NCBI RefSeq assembly: GCF_019278525.1 | Contig: NZ_CP058986.1 | Location: 3,425,001-3,489,000 of the forward strand | Length of the DNA: 64,000 nucleotides | Direction of reading: 5' to 3' | DNA from: Polaribacter sp. HaHaR_3_91 | Lineage (GTDB): Bacteria; Bacteroidota; Bacteroidia; Flavobacteriales; Flavobacteriaceae | Shown here: piece by piece, positions 52,637-63,170 of the stretch | How positions within the stretch are numbered: the first letter of the stretch is position 1 | Layout of the letters: every line of letters starts with the position of its first letter | The notes under the pieces: model-generated | What the model saw: the letters and a program-made list of their open reading frames with translations, nothing else | What the model was told of the DNA's origin: nothing | Databases searched by the model: none | Made by a program: the position numbers and the translations under genes

Positions 52637-53419
52637 ATGAACTTTCAAGATCAAATAGGTAGAATTTTAGCGTTAGAAAAAACGCCAAAACGAATTATTA
52701 GTCTTGTACCCAGTTTAACAGAATTATTGATAGATTTAGGCTTAGAAGATGCTATTGTTGGCATTACAAAATTTTGTATACATCCTGCTCACTTAAAAGA
52801 AACCAAAACAGTTGTTGGCGGTACAAAAAGTATTCATATTGATAAAATAAAGGCTTTACAGCCTGATATCATCCTTTGTAATAAAGAAGAGAATACTAAA
52901 GAGATTGTACAAGCATGCGAAAAAATTGCGCCCACTCATGTTTCTGATATTTTTACTATTGATGATAATTTAGAACTTATTAAACAATACGGAAACCTCT
53001 TTTCTGTAGAAAATAAAGCGTTAGAAATTATTGATAAAATTAATATCGAGTTAACTAGTTTTAAAGAATTTATTAAGCAGAAAGAGTCTAAAAAAGTTGT
53101 TTATTTTATTTGGAAATCTCCTTGGATGGCAGTTGGTAATACAACTTTTATCAATCATTTACTAGAATTAAACAAGTTTGATAATATCTATCAGCATAAA
53201 GAACGCTACCCTGAAGTGGATTTGGAAGAAATGAAATTAAATACCCAATTAGATTTTATTTTGTTATCATCAGAACCTTTTCCTTTTAAGGAAGAGCATC
53301 TCTTAGAAATAGAAAATTTTACACCTAAAGCCAAAGCGATACTTGTAGATGGAGAAATGTTTTCTTGGACAGGAAGTAGACTTATAAAGGCTTTTGATTA
53401 CTTTAAAAGTCTTCATTAA
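52637..53419 (+). CDS. BtuF-like helical-backbone metal-receptor protein without signal peptide
   Basis: A 260-residue protein with the periplasmic-binding fold of vitamin B12/siderophore binding proteins: TPKRIISLVPSLTELLIDLGL, DIILCNKEENTKEIV, VVYFIWKSPWMAVGNTTFINHLL and GEMFSWTGSRLIKAF. Unlike true BtuF it has no signal peptide, so it may be cytoplasmic. It starts 4 bp after pyrF, so they are co-transcribed. The ligand is unknown; relatives in Flavobacteriia are annotated as cobalamin-binding or ABC-substrate-binding. A terminator follows. Confidence 0.8.
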   Translation: MNFQDQIGRILALEKTPKRIISLVPSLTELLIDLGLEDAIVGITKFCIHPAHLKETKTVVGGTKSIHIDKIKALQPDIILCNKEENTKEIVQACEKIAPTHVSDIFTIDDNLELIKQYGNLFSVENKALEIIDKINIELTSFKEFIKQKESKKVVYFIWKSPWMAVGNTTFINHLLELNKFDNIYQHKERYPEVDLEEMKLNTQLDFILLSSEPFPFKEEHLLEIENFTPKAKAILVDGEMFSWTGSRLIKAFDYFKSLH

Positions 53420-53461
53420 AGTAAAAAGTTATATCTAGAAAATAATGACTCAATTAAAGAT

Positions 53462-53503
53462 AAAAAAGAAAGGCTATTTAATTAAAAATAGCCTTTCTTT
53501 TTT
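53462..53503. terminator. Bidirectional intrinsic terminator
   Basis: An 18-bp perfect stem (AAAAAAGAAAGGCTATTT and its complement) with a 6-base loop and flanking A and T runs. It separates the BtuF-like gene (+) from the SusD gene (-). Confidence 0.92.
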
Positions 53504-53518
53504 GTTTTAAAATGTACT

Positions 53519-54874
53519 CTAATTAACGTATCCTGAGTTCTGAACCATTAAAGTATTTGTATCCATTTCCGCTTGCGGAATAGGTAAAACTAATTCATCT
53601 GCATCATAAGATAATACACCAACATTTGTTTGAGTTCTCTTAATATCATGAATTAATTGACCTTCAAAAGACAACTCTAATTGTCTTTCATTAAACAATA
53701 CATCTAAAGTTAATGTACTTAAAGCAGCTGCGTTAGATCTTGCTCTTACAGCATTAACTTCATCTAAAGGAGATAAACCAACACTTGTACCTTCTCTAAA
53801 GTTAGATTCTGCTCTTACCAAATGCATATCTGCTATTCTTAAAACAGTAATGTTAGCAAACTGATTTGTATATTTTGAGGTTAAAGTTCCACCAGTGTCT
53901 GAACTGATGTATGTAAAACTATATCTTTCATCATTTGCAGCGTCATCAAACAATTCGAAAAAACCTGCTTGTAAATCAATATCACCTTGTCTACCTCCAA
54001 AATCTTGAGAAGCATAAAATGTGATAAAATCATTATCTCCACCTTGAGACGTTACTTGAAAAGCAAAAAGATCTTCTACACTATCTACATCATTATTAAA
54101 AGCACCACTATAAGTTGGCGCTAAAGTATGACCACTGTTTGTTATTACATCATTTGCTGCATCTCTTGCTGCTGCATAATTACCTTGTTGAAAATATACT
54201 TTAGCTAGTAAAGCTTCTGCCGCATATTTATCTGCAAAAATATCATTAGATTCTGGTAATTTAGAAAAAGCATCATTTAAGTCAGCTATAATCTGACTAT
54301 AAACCTCTTCAACAGTATTTCTAGCAATATTTAAATCTATACCATAATCAATAATACCATTTAAATGCAAAGGTACACCTAACTGAGTATTACTTACTCC
54401 TGCTTCATAAGGTTTACCAAAATGACGAACTAAATCAAAATACATTAAGGCTCTTAAAAACTTAGCTTCTCCTTCTGCATTATCTGCTGCACCACTTGTA
54501 ATTATAGATAAATTATCTATAACCAAATTTGCTTGGTTAATTACTTCATAAGAATTTCCCCAAACAGCTTCTACAAAACCATTGTTTACTAAAACACCTT
54601 TAGAATTAAATTGCCTTGGATCTACAAAAGTACCTCCCCAACTCATTTGAGTTGTGTTCCCTAACAAATCTGCAATAATCTGTGTATCTCCACCAAATGA
54701 TGAACTTTCTCCTGCCTCTGTATATGTACCTACTAAAATATTTAGAACATTATCTTCTGTAGACAATGCCTTTTCTGTAGATATACTTTGTGCTGGCTCA
54801 ATATCTAGCTCTTTTTCACAACTAATAATTGTAAAAAATAAAACTAAAATTAATGTATATTTTATTATTTTCAT
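53519..54874 (-). CDS. SusD/RagB-like nutrient-binding lipoprotein (pair 1)
   Basis: A 451-residue outer-membrane lipoprotein (lipobox IISC, Cys19). NILVGTYTEAG, ANLVIDNL, EAKFLRALMYFDLVRHFG, KVYFQQGNYAAARDAANDV and a C-terminal FEGQLIHDIKRT follow the TPR-rich SusD plan. It caps the partner SusC barrel and holds the ligand. It follows the SusC gene by 18 bp. No glycoside hydrolase or protease gene is next to the pair in this window, so the ligand cannot be guessed. It is one of the shorter members of the family. Confidence 0.93.
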   Translation of the reverse strand: MKIIKYTLILVLFFTIISCEKELDIEPAQSISTEKALSTEDNVLNILVGTYTEAGESSSFGGDTQIIADLLGNTTQMSWGGTFVDPRQFNSKGVLVNNGFVEAVWGNSYEVINQANLVIDNLSIITSGAADNAEGEAKFLRALMYFDLVRHFGKPYEAGVSNTQLGVPLHLNGIIDYGIDLNIARNTVEEVYSQIIADLNDAFSKLPESNDIFADKYAAEALLAKVYFQQGNYAAARDAANDVITNSGHTLAPTYSGAFNNDVDSVEDLFAFQVTSQGGDNDFITFYASQDFGGRQGDIDLQAGFFELFDDAANDERYSFTYISSDTGGTLTSKYTNQFANITVLRIADMHLVRAESNFREGTSVGLSPLDEVNAVRARSNAAALSTLTLDVLFNERQLELSFEGQLIHDIKRTQTNVGVLSYDADELVLPIPQAEMDTNTLMVQNSGYVN

Positions 54875-54892
54875 TTTTATAAAGTTTTTAAA

Positions 54893-57800
54893 TTAAAAAG
54901 TTACGTTAAGACCTACTGAAAGTGTTTTTGCTGCAGGAGCAGAATAGAACGTTTGACCTACACCACCTGCATCACTTCTAGATTCTGGGTCATAACCTGT
55001 GTAATCTGTTATTGTTAACAAATTAAGACCACTAAAATATAATCTTAACTTAGATAATCCCATTTTATCAATTAATGCCTTTGGAATTGAATATCCTAAT
55101 GTTATGTTTCTAAGTCTAACAAAATCTCCTTTTTCTAAAAATCTTGTAGAATGACTTGTACCATTACCAGCACCTAATCTTGCTTGTGGTACATTTGTTA
55201 TATCTCCTGGGTTTTGCCATCTATCTAATTGATCTAGCGTTTGATTATCAAACCAGTCTCCATTTACAGACTGAAAACGTCCACCTCCATTATATATACT
55301 TGCTCCCCATTCTCCTTGAAAAGTCATTGTAAAATCAAAATCTTTATAAAGAACAGTATTTGTAAGACCTGCTATAACTTCTGGAAAAGGGTTTCCTGCT
55401 ACAACTCTACTTGCAGCATTTGGATCGTTTGTAGTACCTCTATCTAAGTTTCCATTTCCATCATCTGTATTTAAATAATACAATGCATCTCCATTATCAA
55501 TATCTACACCAGCATATTCTATTAAGTATAAGGAATTTACAGCCTCTCCTTCTCTTAAAATATTCTGACCATTAACAACATCTTGTCCCTCTGGTAATTC
55601 AATTATTTCATTATTGTTTGTTCCAATATTAAAACTTGTAGTCCATTTTAAATCGTTTGTTTGAATGTTTTTAGAAGTAATAGAGAATTCAACACCATCA
55701 CTTTTCATTCTACCAATATTATTATTAATACCTCCTTGCTCTGGCGCTCCAGAAGATAAAGGCAAAGGTTGTTCAAATAATAATTCTTTTGTATCTTTTA
55801 CATAATAAGCTACTTCCCCAGAAAGTACTCCGTTAAAAAGACCATATTCTATTGCTACATCACTTTGGTCTGATGTTTCCCAACTTAACTCATTATTACC
55901 TGCTTGAATTGGTGCAATACCTGGTTTTTGATTATATGAAACTCCACCAAATAAACCTCTAGAAGCAAAATTTCCTATTTCTGCATTTCCTACTTGACCG
56001 TAACTAGCTCTTAATTTTAAGAAAGAGATTGCAGAACTCTCTGCTAGAAAGTTTTCTTCAGAAAGAATCCAACCTGCAGAAAAAGCAGGAAAAACACCAA
56101 ACCTAGAGTCGCTACCAAATCTTGAAGAACCATCTCTTCTAAAACTTGCTTTAAATAAGTATCTATCTTTATAAGCATAAGTTGCTCTGGTAAAGTAAGA
56201 AACAAAAGCATATTCTGTAAAACTACCAGAACCTGCAGTAATTTCTGCAGCTGAACTTATTGTTTGAAAATCGTCTGTTGGAAATTGCTGTCCAGTAACA
56301 CTATTAAACCTTCTTTTACTCTTATTTAATTCTGTACCAAGAATAACATCTAAATCATGATTTTCGCCAAAAGTTTTATTATAACTTAAATAGTTACTAA
56401 AAATATAGTTTTCTGTATTTACATTAGAAGCAAAAGCCTCTCCGTTTGTAGATTGAAAAGGAGCTAAACTTCCTGTAAAACTATCTTCTGTCTGAGAATA
56501 CAAATCGTATGCAAAATCTGAATTAAATTTTAAATTATCTGTAAATTGATATGCTGCAAAAACTTTACCTGTTACTCTTCTAATAATTGTATTGTAATAT
56601 GCATGTTTATCTTGTAATAGAAAATTTGCATACGGCGTACCTTCAAAAGGTTCTCCATCTACAAAATCTGGAGAAATTGGTGGTTGTGCAATTGCTTGTA
56701 ATGGTGATACAAATGCATTATCATCTGCAATCCTATCAATATTTGTTCTAGAGAAACTTAAATTCATTCCTGCAGAAAATTTATCTGTTAATTTATGAGT
56801 AACATTTAAACGAGAACTTATTCTATTTAATTCATTTCCTCTTACAATACCTTTAGTATCATTATAAGCACCAGAAAAGAAGTAAGTTGTTTTTGCATCT
56901 CCTCCAGAAATAGAAAAATCTGCATCTCTAGTATATCCTTTAACCAAAGCAAGATCTTCCCAACCTGTATCATACGTTCCTTCTCTCCATGTATTATCAG
57001 AATACCTATCTAATCTTTCTTCCACATACCCTTCTGCTGGCCAACCCTCAACAGCTAAACCATTTTTACCAGATTCTAAAAGTAACTCAACATATTGTTC
57101 TGCATTTAACCAATCTCTAGAATTTGCTTTTTCACTTATTCCACTAGAAATATTTACAGAAAACTTTGCTTTGCCTTCTTTACCAGACTTTGTTGTAATA
57201 AGCACAACTCCGTTTGCACCTCTTGCTCCATAAATTGCTGCCGATGAAGCATCTTTTAAAATATCTATAGATTCAATTTCATTTGGACTTAAAGTTAATA
57301 ATGGATTTGTAGGAGCTCCATTACTAGACTCATTGTTGTTTATTAATGGAATTCCGTCTAATACATATAAAGGATCTGAACCTGCACTAATACTAGACTG
57401 TCCTCTAATTCTAAAATTTAAGCCACCTTCTACCTTACCGTTTGTTTGACTAATTTGAACCCCAGCAGCCTTACCTGCTAATGAATTCATAACGCTAGGT
57501 GTAGGCACATCTGCTATATCATCTGAACTTAATTTTACAATATTGTCTGTTAATTTTCTCTTACTTTGAGTACCGTAACCAACAATAACCACTTCATCTA
57601 ACTCACTACTATCTTCTTCTAGTAATACATTAATTGTATTAAGCTTCCCTATTTTTTTTTGATTTGATTTATATCCTAAATAACTAAAAACCAAAATATC
57701 TCCTTCAGTTACAGAAATAGTATAATTACCTTCAAAATCAGTTTCTGTTCCTACACCAGTACCTTTTAGAGCTACACTAACTCCTGGTAATTTCCCTGAT

Positions 57801-57904
57801 GTATCTGAAACAGTACCAGTAACAGTTTTCTTTTGCGCAAAAGTAATTTGCACAATAAGCCCTAAAAATAGTGTTAGGGTTGCTTTTAAAATTCTTCTAT
57901 CCAT
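54893..57904 (-). CDS. SusC/RagA-like TonB-dependent transporter (pair 1)
   Basis: A 1003-residue outer-membrane transporter. The signal peptide ends in QITFAQ, followed by the carboxypeptidase-regulatory-like domain (about 27-105), the SusC signature EVVIVGYGTQ and the plug (GKAAGVQISQTNGKVEGGLN, IRGQSSISAGSDPLYVLDG, KDASSAAIYGARGANGVVLI). The barrel ends in LSVGLNVTF. It works with the SusD just downstream. The N-terminal 40 residues are nearly the same as in the 59987 SusC, and so is the upstream leader, which points to a common origin of the two pairs. Confidence 0.95.
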   Translation of the reverse strand: MDRRILKATLTLFLGLIVQITFAQKKTVTGTVSDTSGKLPGVSVALKGTGVGTETDFEGNYTISVTEGDILVFSYLGYKSNQKKIGKLNTINVLLEEDSSELDEVVIVGYGTQSKRKLTDNIVKLSSDDIADVPTPSVMNSLAGKAAGVQISQTNGKVEGGLNFRIRGQSSISAGSDPLYVLDGIPLINNNESSNGAPTNPLLTLSPNEIESIDILKDASSAAIYGARGANGVVLITTKSGKEGKAKFSVNISSGISEKANSRDWLNAEQYVELLLESGKNGLAVEGWPAEGYVEERLDRYSDNTWREGTYDTGWEDLALVKGYTRDADFSISGGDAKTTYFFSGAYNDTKGIVRGNELNRISSRLNVTHKLTDKFSAGMNLSFSRTNIDRIADDNAFVSPLQAIAQPPISPDFVDGEPFEGTPYANFLLQDKHAYYNTIIRRVTGKVFAAYQFTDNLKFNSDFAYDLYSQTEDSFTGSLAPFQSTNGEAFASNVNTENYIFSNYLSYNKTFGENHDLDVILGTELNKSKRRFNSVTGQQFPTDDFQTISSAAEITAGSGSFTEYAFVSYFTRATYAYKDRYLFKASFRRDGSSRFGSDSRFGVFPAFSAGWILSEENFLAESSAISFLKLRASYGQVGNAEIGNFASRGLFGGVSYNQKPGIAPIQAGNNELSWETSDQSDVAIEYGLFNGVLSGEVAYYVKDTKELLFEQPLPLSSGAPEQGGINNNIGRMKSDGVEFSITSKNIQTNDLKWTTSFNIGTNNNEIIELPEGQDVVNGQNILREGEAVNSLYLIEYAGVDIDNGDALYYLNTDDGNGNLDRGTTNDPNAASRVVAGNPFPEVIAGLTNTVLYKDFDFTMTFQGEWGASIYNGGGRFQSVNGDWFDNQTLDQLDRWQNPGDITNVPQARLGAGNGTSHSTRFLEKGDFVRLRNITLGYSIPKALIDKMGLSKLRLYFSGLNLLTITDYTGYDPESRSDAGGVGQTFYSAPAAKTLSVGLNVTF

Positions 57905-57929
57905 TATATTTTATTTGAATTAATTATAT

Positions 57930-57958
57930 CAAAAATCTTAAATTTTTCTTAAAACAAA
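57930..57958 (-). promoter_or_regulatory. SusC pair 1 promoter
   Basis: On the minus strand TTTG (57955-57958), a 17-base spacer, then GATTTTTG (57930-57937), one mismatch to TAnnTTTG. It lies 26 bp from the SusC start, inside a segment conserved upstream of the other SusC. The remainder of the 426-bp gap to 58330 is AT-rich, with no gene visible, and ends in the pair 2 terminator. Confidence 0.65.
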
Positions 57959-58277
57959 AAATATAACAGCACTTTTATTTAGTGATTATCTAACAAAAAG
58001 AGAGTTTCAGTAAACAAAATTCAGTAAAAACCTAAATACAGTAACGATAATACAATTCAAACCTTCTTAAAGAATAATTAATTTGATAATTTTAATACCA
58101 ACAATTTACTATATAAAAATATATTTAACCTTAATTTATTAATTACACACTTTAGACTTATAAAACAAAAAAAAACGAATTGATAAAATTAAAATATTCT
58201 ACTAAAATTTAATTTTAAAAAAAGTATCATTTACTTAAAAACACTTTTATTTTTTTATTATTAAATAAAACACGTAA

Positions 58278-58305
58278 AAAAGCCACCTCTTTCGAGATGG
58301 CTTTT
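58278..58305 (-). terminator. Terminator of SusC/SusD pair 2
   Basis: AAAAGCCACCTC pairs with GAGATGGCTTTT around TTTC, with one mismatch. It lies 25 bp after the SusD stop and is flanked by A residues that give T residues on the minus strand. Confidence 0.82.
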
Positions 58306-58330
58306 ATATTTATAAAAAAACTAAGTTTTC

Positions 58331-59947
58331 TTAATTTTGATCCGCTTCAGTTAAGTTTGGATTTGCATCAATTTCTGCTTGTGGAATTTTCCAAATCCAA
58401 CCGTCATTTAAAGAAGGCTTTTCTTGAATAAAACCATCTCTATATAAATTATCATCAGCTCCAGAATTAGTTAAATCAATTCCTTCATCCCAACGGATGT
58501 GATCATGAAAACTAAATCCTTCTCCATAAAGTTCTACTCTTCTTTGCCATTTAATATGATCCATTAAAGCATCTACAGAAGTAAATACAGAAGAATCATA
58601 ATCAGTATCTCTTGCTGATCCAAAAGCCTGAAGAGCTGTTTGAGCACCTGAAACATCTGATAACATTGCTTTAGCTTCTGCTTCTATTAAATACATTTCT
58701 GATGAACGCATATAAAGAACATCATCTGGATCAATAGATCCTGGATTTTTCTGTAAAAACTTAACCGCCATATATGGGTGTGTGTTGTGCGCAGAAGTCA
58801 TACCGTATTTATCTATAACTGAATCTTTTGCTGCAAAAAATTCTTCTTCAGTATCATAATTAGGATCAGTCTCAAAACTACCACCTTCGCCATTAGATGC
58901 AGAAGAATTTGTATTTGGAGCCCATGGTAATGCCATGTTAATTCTAAAGTCTGTAGATGGAATTGCATCATAAACTTCTTTATTCATTAACTTAGGGTTT
59001 GATCTATTTTGACTTCCATTAAAAGTTGGACTAATAAAGTAGAAGAAAGATTGGAAAAAGTTTGTTTCTGACTCAATAACAGTTCCTCCCCAAATTACTT
59101 CAGAAAGATCTACTGTATTAAAACCAGATAACCAAGTAGCTTCATCTAACAAAGGAAAACCTTCACGTGCAGCTACTGCCGCATCTGCTGCATCTTGCCA
59201 TTTACCTTGTGTTAAATCTATTCTTGCTTTTAAACCTTGAGCTGCATTTATAGATAAATGAGATTTATTTTCTGGACTAGAAGCACCATCAAAGAAACTA
59301 ATAGAATTTGCGATATCTGAATTTATTTGATCGTAAACAACTTGAACTGTAGATCTAGGAGCACTTGTATAAGGAGTACCTGTAATTAACAATAAAGGAA
59401 CACCAGCATCTGTAGCAGGATCACCAATTAAGTACCCTTTTGCAAATGTTGAAATTAACTGATGATACGCCCAAGCTCTATACGCATAAGCTTGACCAAG
59501 AATATTTCTTACATCTTCATCTGCTTTTGGAAAACCATTTGATTCAATTAAATTAATTAAATTGTTAGATGATGCTATAATATGGTAACGCATGTACCAA
59601 AAATTACTTACTGTTGTAAAATTTGCATTGGTATGTGTTAACCATCTTAATTCATTTGTCATCCAACCATTTCCTGGTGATGAATGAATCATTTGAGCGC
59701 CCATGGCATCTAAAGCTGGCATATAAAAACTCTGTCCACTTCTACTTGAAGTTCCTCCTGATATAGGATTTTGAGCATACATTACTCTATGCAGTCCGTT
59801 TAATACCAAAAACATATTGTCTACACTTGCAAAAGCATCTGCCTCTGCAATAGAATCTGTTGGTGTTGTTTCTAGAAATTCTTCTTCACAACTAGTAACA
59901 AATACTACTAATAATCCTAAAATTAATAGATTAATTTTTCGTAACAT
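58331..59947 (-). CDS. SusD/RagB-like nutrient-binding lipoprotein (pair 2)
   Basis: A 538-residue lipoprotein (lipobox VTSC, Cys20). NNLINLIESNGFP, ILGQAYAYRAWAYHQLIST, KARIDLTQGKWQDAADAAV, SSEMYLIEAEAKAML and LYGEGFSFHDHIRWDEG fit the SusD family, with the usual TPR helices and a C-terminal ligand face. It is longer than the pair 1 SusD, with an extra region of about 60 residues around 320-380. It lies 39 bp after its SusC gene. It recognises an unknown substrate. Confidence 0.93.
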   Translation of the reverse strand: MLRKINLLILGLLVVFVTSCEEEFLETTPTDSIAEADAFASVDNMFLVLNGLHRVMYAQNPISGGTSSRSGQSFYMPALDAMGAQMIHSSPGNGWMTNELRWLTHTNANFTTVSNFWYMRYHIIASSNNLINLIESNGFPKADEDVRNILGQAYAYRAWAYHQLISTFAKGYLIGDPATDAGVPLLLITGTPYTSAPRSTVQVVYDQINSDIANSISFFDGASSPENKSHLSINAAQGLKARIDLTQGKWQDAADAAVAAREGFPLLDEATWLSGFNTVDLSEVIWGGTVIESETNFFQSFFYFISPTFNGSQNRSNPKLMNKEVYDAIPSTDFRINMALPWAPNTNSSASNGEGGSFETDPNYDTEEEFFAAKDSVIDKYGMTSAHNTHPYMAVKFLQKNPGSIDPDDVLYMRSSEMYLIEAEAKAMLSDVSGAQTALQAFGSARDTDYDSSVFTSVDALMDHIKWQRRVELYGEGFSFHDHIRWDEGIDLTNSGADDNLYRDGFIQEKPSLNDGWIWKIPQAEIDANPNLTEADQN

Positions 59948-59986
59948 AATATAATATTTTATTTATAATTTATAATTTAATAATTT

Positions 59987-62900
59987 CTAGAAAGTTAAAT
60001 TTAACCCTAAAGTTACTGTTCTAGAAGGACTATAATCATATCCGCCTGATGTACCAGATAAACTATATTGAGGATTTAAACCTGTTCTTTCTGTACTAAT
60101 AAAAATATTTTCACCAGAAAGAGAAATACGTAAATTACTTAAACCTAATTTCTCTGCAACATCCTTATCAAAACTATATCCTAAGTTTACGTTTTTTAAA
60201 GAAAGGTAAGATGCATCTGTTAAGAAACGAGTAGAACCACCAATTGTTTGGTTAGGGTTTCCGTTTTCTAAACGAGGTACGTCTGTAATATCTCCTGGAG
60301 CTCTCCAAGCATTTTCTGCATCTACATGTAAAGCTCTACCAAAAGTACCTGGGTGCATTAATGAAGAATATCCACTATCTAAAACATCTCCTCCGATACC
60401 AAAAGTAAATAAGAAATCTAAAGAAAATTGTTTATATCTAAACGAGTTAGAAATAGATCCTAATAAATCTGGAATACTACTACTATCTGTAAATGCTTCT
60501 CCAGCTTCTTGATAATCGTTAGTAGTTGCCTGTGTTCCATCTGCATTTAAAACAGCTGTTCTTCCACCTGTATCTGTATCTTCAAACATATAGTATAAAG
60601 CATCTCCATTATCTACATCTACTCCTGCATAATGGTAAATGTAGTAATCATATATAGATCTTCCTTCTTCCCAACGTTTAGATCCGTTATCTGCAGGACT
60701 ATCAATTTTTGTAATTTCATTTTTAAAAGTACTCGCTTGCACACTTAAATCCCAATTAAAATCTTTTGTTCTTAATAAGTGACCTGTTAAACTTACTTCT
60801 ATACCTTGGTTGTAAAGATCTCCTAAGTTTGTAGGGAATACATCTAATCCTTCTGAAAGAGGAATACCTAATTCATATAATAAATCTTGAGAAGATTTTT
60901 TATAAAATTCTACAGAACCATCTAATACATTATTAAACATACTAAATTCTAAAGCAACATCCCAACTAACTTGGTTTTCCCACTCTAATTCTACATTTCC
61001 TGTATTACTCCAAATAATACCAGGTGCACCTGCGTTAGGAATAATTTCATACAATGCTTGAGAAGCGTAATAAGAACCAACTCTTTCATTACCAATTTCA
61101 CCGTAAGATGCTCTTAATTTTAATTGATCTATAAATGAAACATTATCCATAAATTTTTCTTGATCAATTCTCCAAGAACCACCTAATGAATAAAAAGTTC
61201 CCCAACGTGCATCTTTAGAAAATCTAGAAGTACCATCTCTTCTTACAGAAGCACTTAAGTAATATTTGCTATCAAAATCATAGTTTAATCTAGCAAAATA
61301 ACCTTCTATTCTATGATCTGTACTATTTCCATTTACATTATCTCCCGCAGCAAAATTATCAAATTCATAAATACCTGTAGCAGTTTGAGTATTAGCAATA
61401 CCACCTAATGTAGAAAAGTTTCTATCAAAACTTTCATGCCCCAAAGTAACATCTATATTATGAACATCTTTTAAAGAAGTATTATAAGTTAAAATTTGAT
61501 TAAAATTCTCTATAACTCTTCTGTATCTATCTTCACTATATCTACCTGTTGGTGCTCCATCACCTACTGTTTCGTTCTCATAACCTTTAGTAATATTATC
61601 TTGAATATCTCTACCATAAGTTACTTTAGCTTTTAATCCTTCTGCAAGCTTAACTTCAAGATAATTTCTAAATCCATATAAGTTTAACTTATCTTGATCT
61701 TCATTTAAAATTAACTCAGCAATACCATGTCTTCCAGGATTGTAAGGTCTTGTTTGAATATTACTATCTGGATATCCTTCTCCTAAATCGTATAAAGGGT
61801 TACCTGAAGCATCATTTACAATTTTACCATTACTATCTACCTGATAAACAGGGTAAATAGGACCTAAACTATTAGCCCAACTAAAAGGATTTGCTGTAGA
61901 AGACCCTCCTCCACTAGTTGGTCCATGAGAATCTGTAGCTGTAATATACACACTACCACCAGCAGAAATATTATCGGTTAATTTAAAATCTGCATTTAAT
62001 CTATTAGTTACTCTTTCATAATCACTTTCAATAACATATCCTTCTTCTTTTAAATAAGATGCAGAATAAAATATAGAATGATTTTCGCCACCAGAAGCAA
62101 CATTTACAGAGTGATTTTTTCTACTACCAGTTCTTTCTAAAAAATCGAACCAATCTAAAGACTCATATGTAAGTTCTGCATTAGGATTTAATTTACCGTC
62201 AGTACCAACAATTTGATCATTTGCTACATTAAATGGGTTATAACCTAATTGATTAAATATTTTTGCAGAAGCTTCAATTTCTGGATTTGCACCACCTATT
62301 GTGTTCTTGTAACCTTCCCACATTAACTCATAATAAGAACCTGCTCCCACCATATCATAATTAGGTACAGATCTTGTAATAACACTGTATTGTGTAGATG
62401 CACTAACAGTTGTTTTATTATTTCTTCCTTTTTTAGTTGTAATAATAACTACACCGTTTGCTGCTCTAGAACCATATAATGACGTTGAAGCCGCATCTTT
62501 TAAAACTGTCATAGAAGCAATATCATCTTGATTGATCGAACTTAAAGAACCATCAAACTGAATTCCGTCTATAATGTATAAAGGAGTTGAACTACCGTTA
62601 AGAGTACCAACACCACGAATTACAATTGACGGAGAAGAACCTGGTTGACCTGATGCTGCAACAAACTGCACACCAGTTGCCTTACCTTCAATAGCTCCAA
62701 TTGGAGACGTTACAGATCTAAGTGCTAAATCTTTTGCTCCAACAACATTTGCAGAACCCGTAAAAGCTTCTTTAGTTGTTGTACCATAAGCAACAACAAT
62801 AACCTCTTCTAAAACACTACTATCTTCTTGTAAAACTACATTAATAACAGAAGAAGCACCTACTTTCTTTTGTGTAGATTTGTACCCCAAGTAACTAAAA

Positions 62901-63112
62901 ACTAATACGTCGCCACTTTTACTAGCAATTTTGTAGTTTCCATCAAAATCTGTTTCTACTCCTGTACTAGTACCTTTTACTAAAACACTTACACCAGGTA
63001 AACTCCCTGACTCATCTGAGACAGTCCCAGAAATAGTTTTCTTTTGAGCAAAAGTAACTTGCACAATCAACCCCAAAAAAAGTATTAGGGATACCTTAAA
63101 AAATTTTTTCAT
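59987..63112 (-). CDS. SusC/RagA-like TonB-dependent transporter (pair 2)
   Basis: A 1041-residue transporter. The signal peptide ends in QVTFAQ; the regulatory-like domain (27-105), EVIVVAYGTT and the plug (VIRGVGTLNGSSTPLYIIDG, KDAASTSLYGSRAANGVVII) are all canonical. The barrel ends in TLGLNLTF. Its N-terminus and leader closely match the pair 1 SusC, but the barrel differs, so the two pairs probably share expression control while importing different compounds. It is first in the pair 2 operon. Confidence 0.95.
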   Translation of the reverse strand: MKKFFKVSLILFLGLIVQVTFAQKKTISGTVSDESGSLPGVSVLVKGTSTGVETDFDGNYKIASKSGDVLVFSYLGYKSTQKKVGASSVINVVLQEDSSVLEEVIVVAYGTTTKEAFTGSANVVGAKDLALRSVTSPIGAIEGKATGVQFVAASGQPGSSPSIVIRGVGTLNGSSTPLYIIDGIQFDGSLSSINQDDIASMTVLKDAASTSLYGSRAANGVVIITTKKGRNNKTTVSASTQYSVITRSVPNYDMVGAGSYYELMWEGYKNTIGGANPEIEASAKIFNQLGYNPFNVANDQIVGTDGKLNPNAELTYESLDWFDFLERTGSRKNHSVNVASGGENHSIFYSASYLKEEGYVIESDYERVTNRLNADFKLTDNISAGGSVYITATDSHGPTSGGGSSTANPFSWANSLGPIYPVYQVDSNGKIVNDASGNPLYDLGEGYPDSNIQTRPYNPGRHGIAELILNEDQDKLNLYGFRNYLEVKLAEGLKAKVTYGRDIQDNITKGYENETVGDGAPTGRYSEDRYRRVIENFNQILTYNTSLKDVHNIDVTLGHESFDRNFSTLGGIANTQTATGIYEFDNFAAGDNVNGNSTDHRIEGYFARLNYDFDSKYYLSASVRRDGTSRFSKDARWGTFYSLGGSWRIDQEKFMDNVSFIDQLKLRASYGEIGNERVGSYYASQALYEIIPNAGAPGIIWSNTGNVELEWENQVSWDVALEFSMFNNVLDGSVEFYKKSSQDLLYELGIPLSEGLDVFPTNLGDLYNQGIEVSLTGHLLRTKDFNWDLSVQASTFKNEITKIDSPADNGSKRWEEGRSIYDYYIYHYAGVDVDNGDALYYMFEDTDTGGRTAVLNADGTQATTNDYQEAGEAFTDSSSIPDLLGSISNSFRYKQFSLDFLFTFGIGGDVLDSGYSSLMHPGTFGRALHVDAENAWRAPGDITDVPRLENGNPNQTIGGSTRFLTDASYLSLKNVNLGYSFDKDVAEKLGLSNLRISLSGENIFISTERTGLNPQYSLSGTSGGYDYSPSRTVTLGLNLTF

Positions 63113-63141
63113 TGTAATATCTATTTGAATTAATTATGTTC

Positions 63142-63170
63142 CAAAAATCATAAAATTTTCTTAATATAAA
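63142..63170 (-). promoter_or_regulatory. SusC pair 2 promoter
   Basis: On the minus strand TTTA (63167-63170), 17 bases, then GATTTTTG (63142-63149). It has the same layout and flanking bases as the pair 1 promoter at 57930-57958. Confidence 0.55.

Noticed and set aside
53519..63112. SusC/SusD pairs as part of the fucoidan-type locus
   Set aside because: They are separated by about 11 kb of unrelated genes and have no enzymes beside them; no sequence evidence links them.
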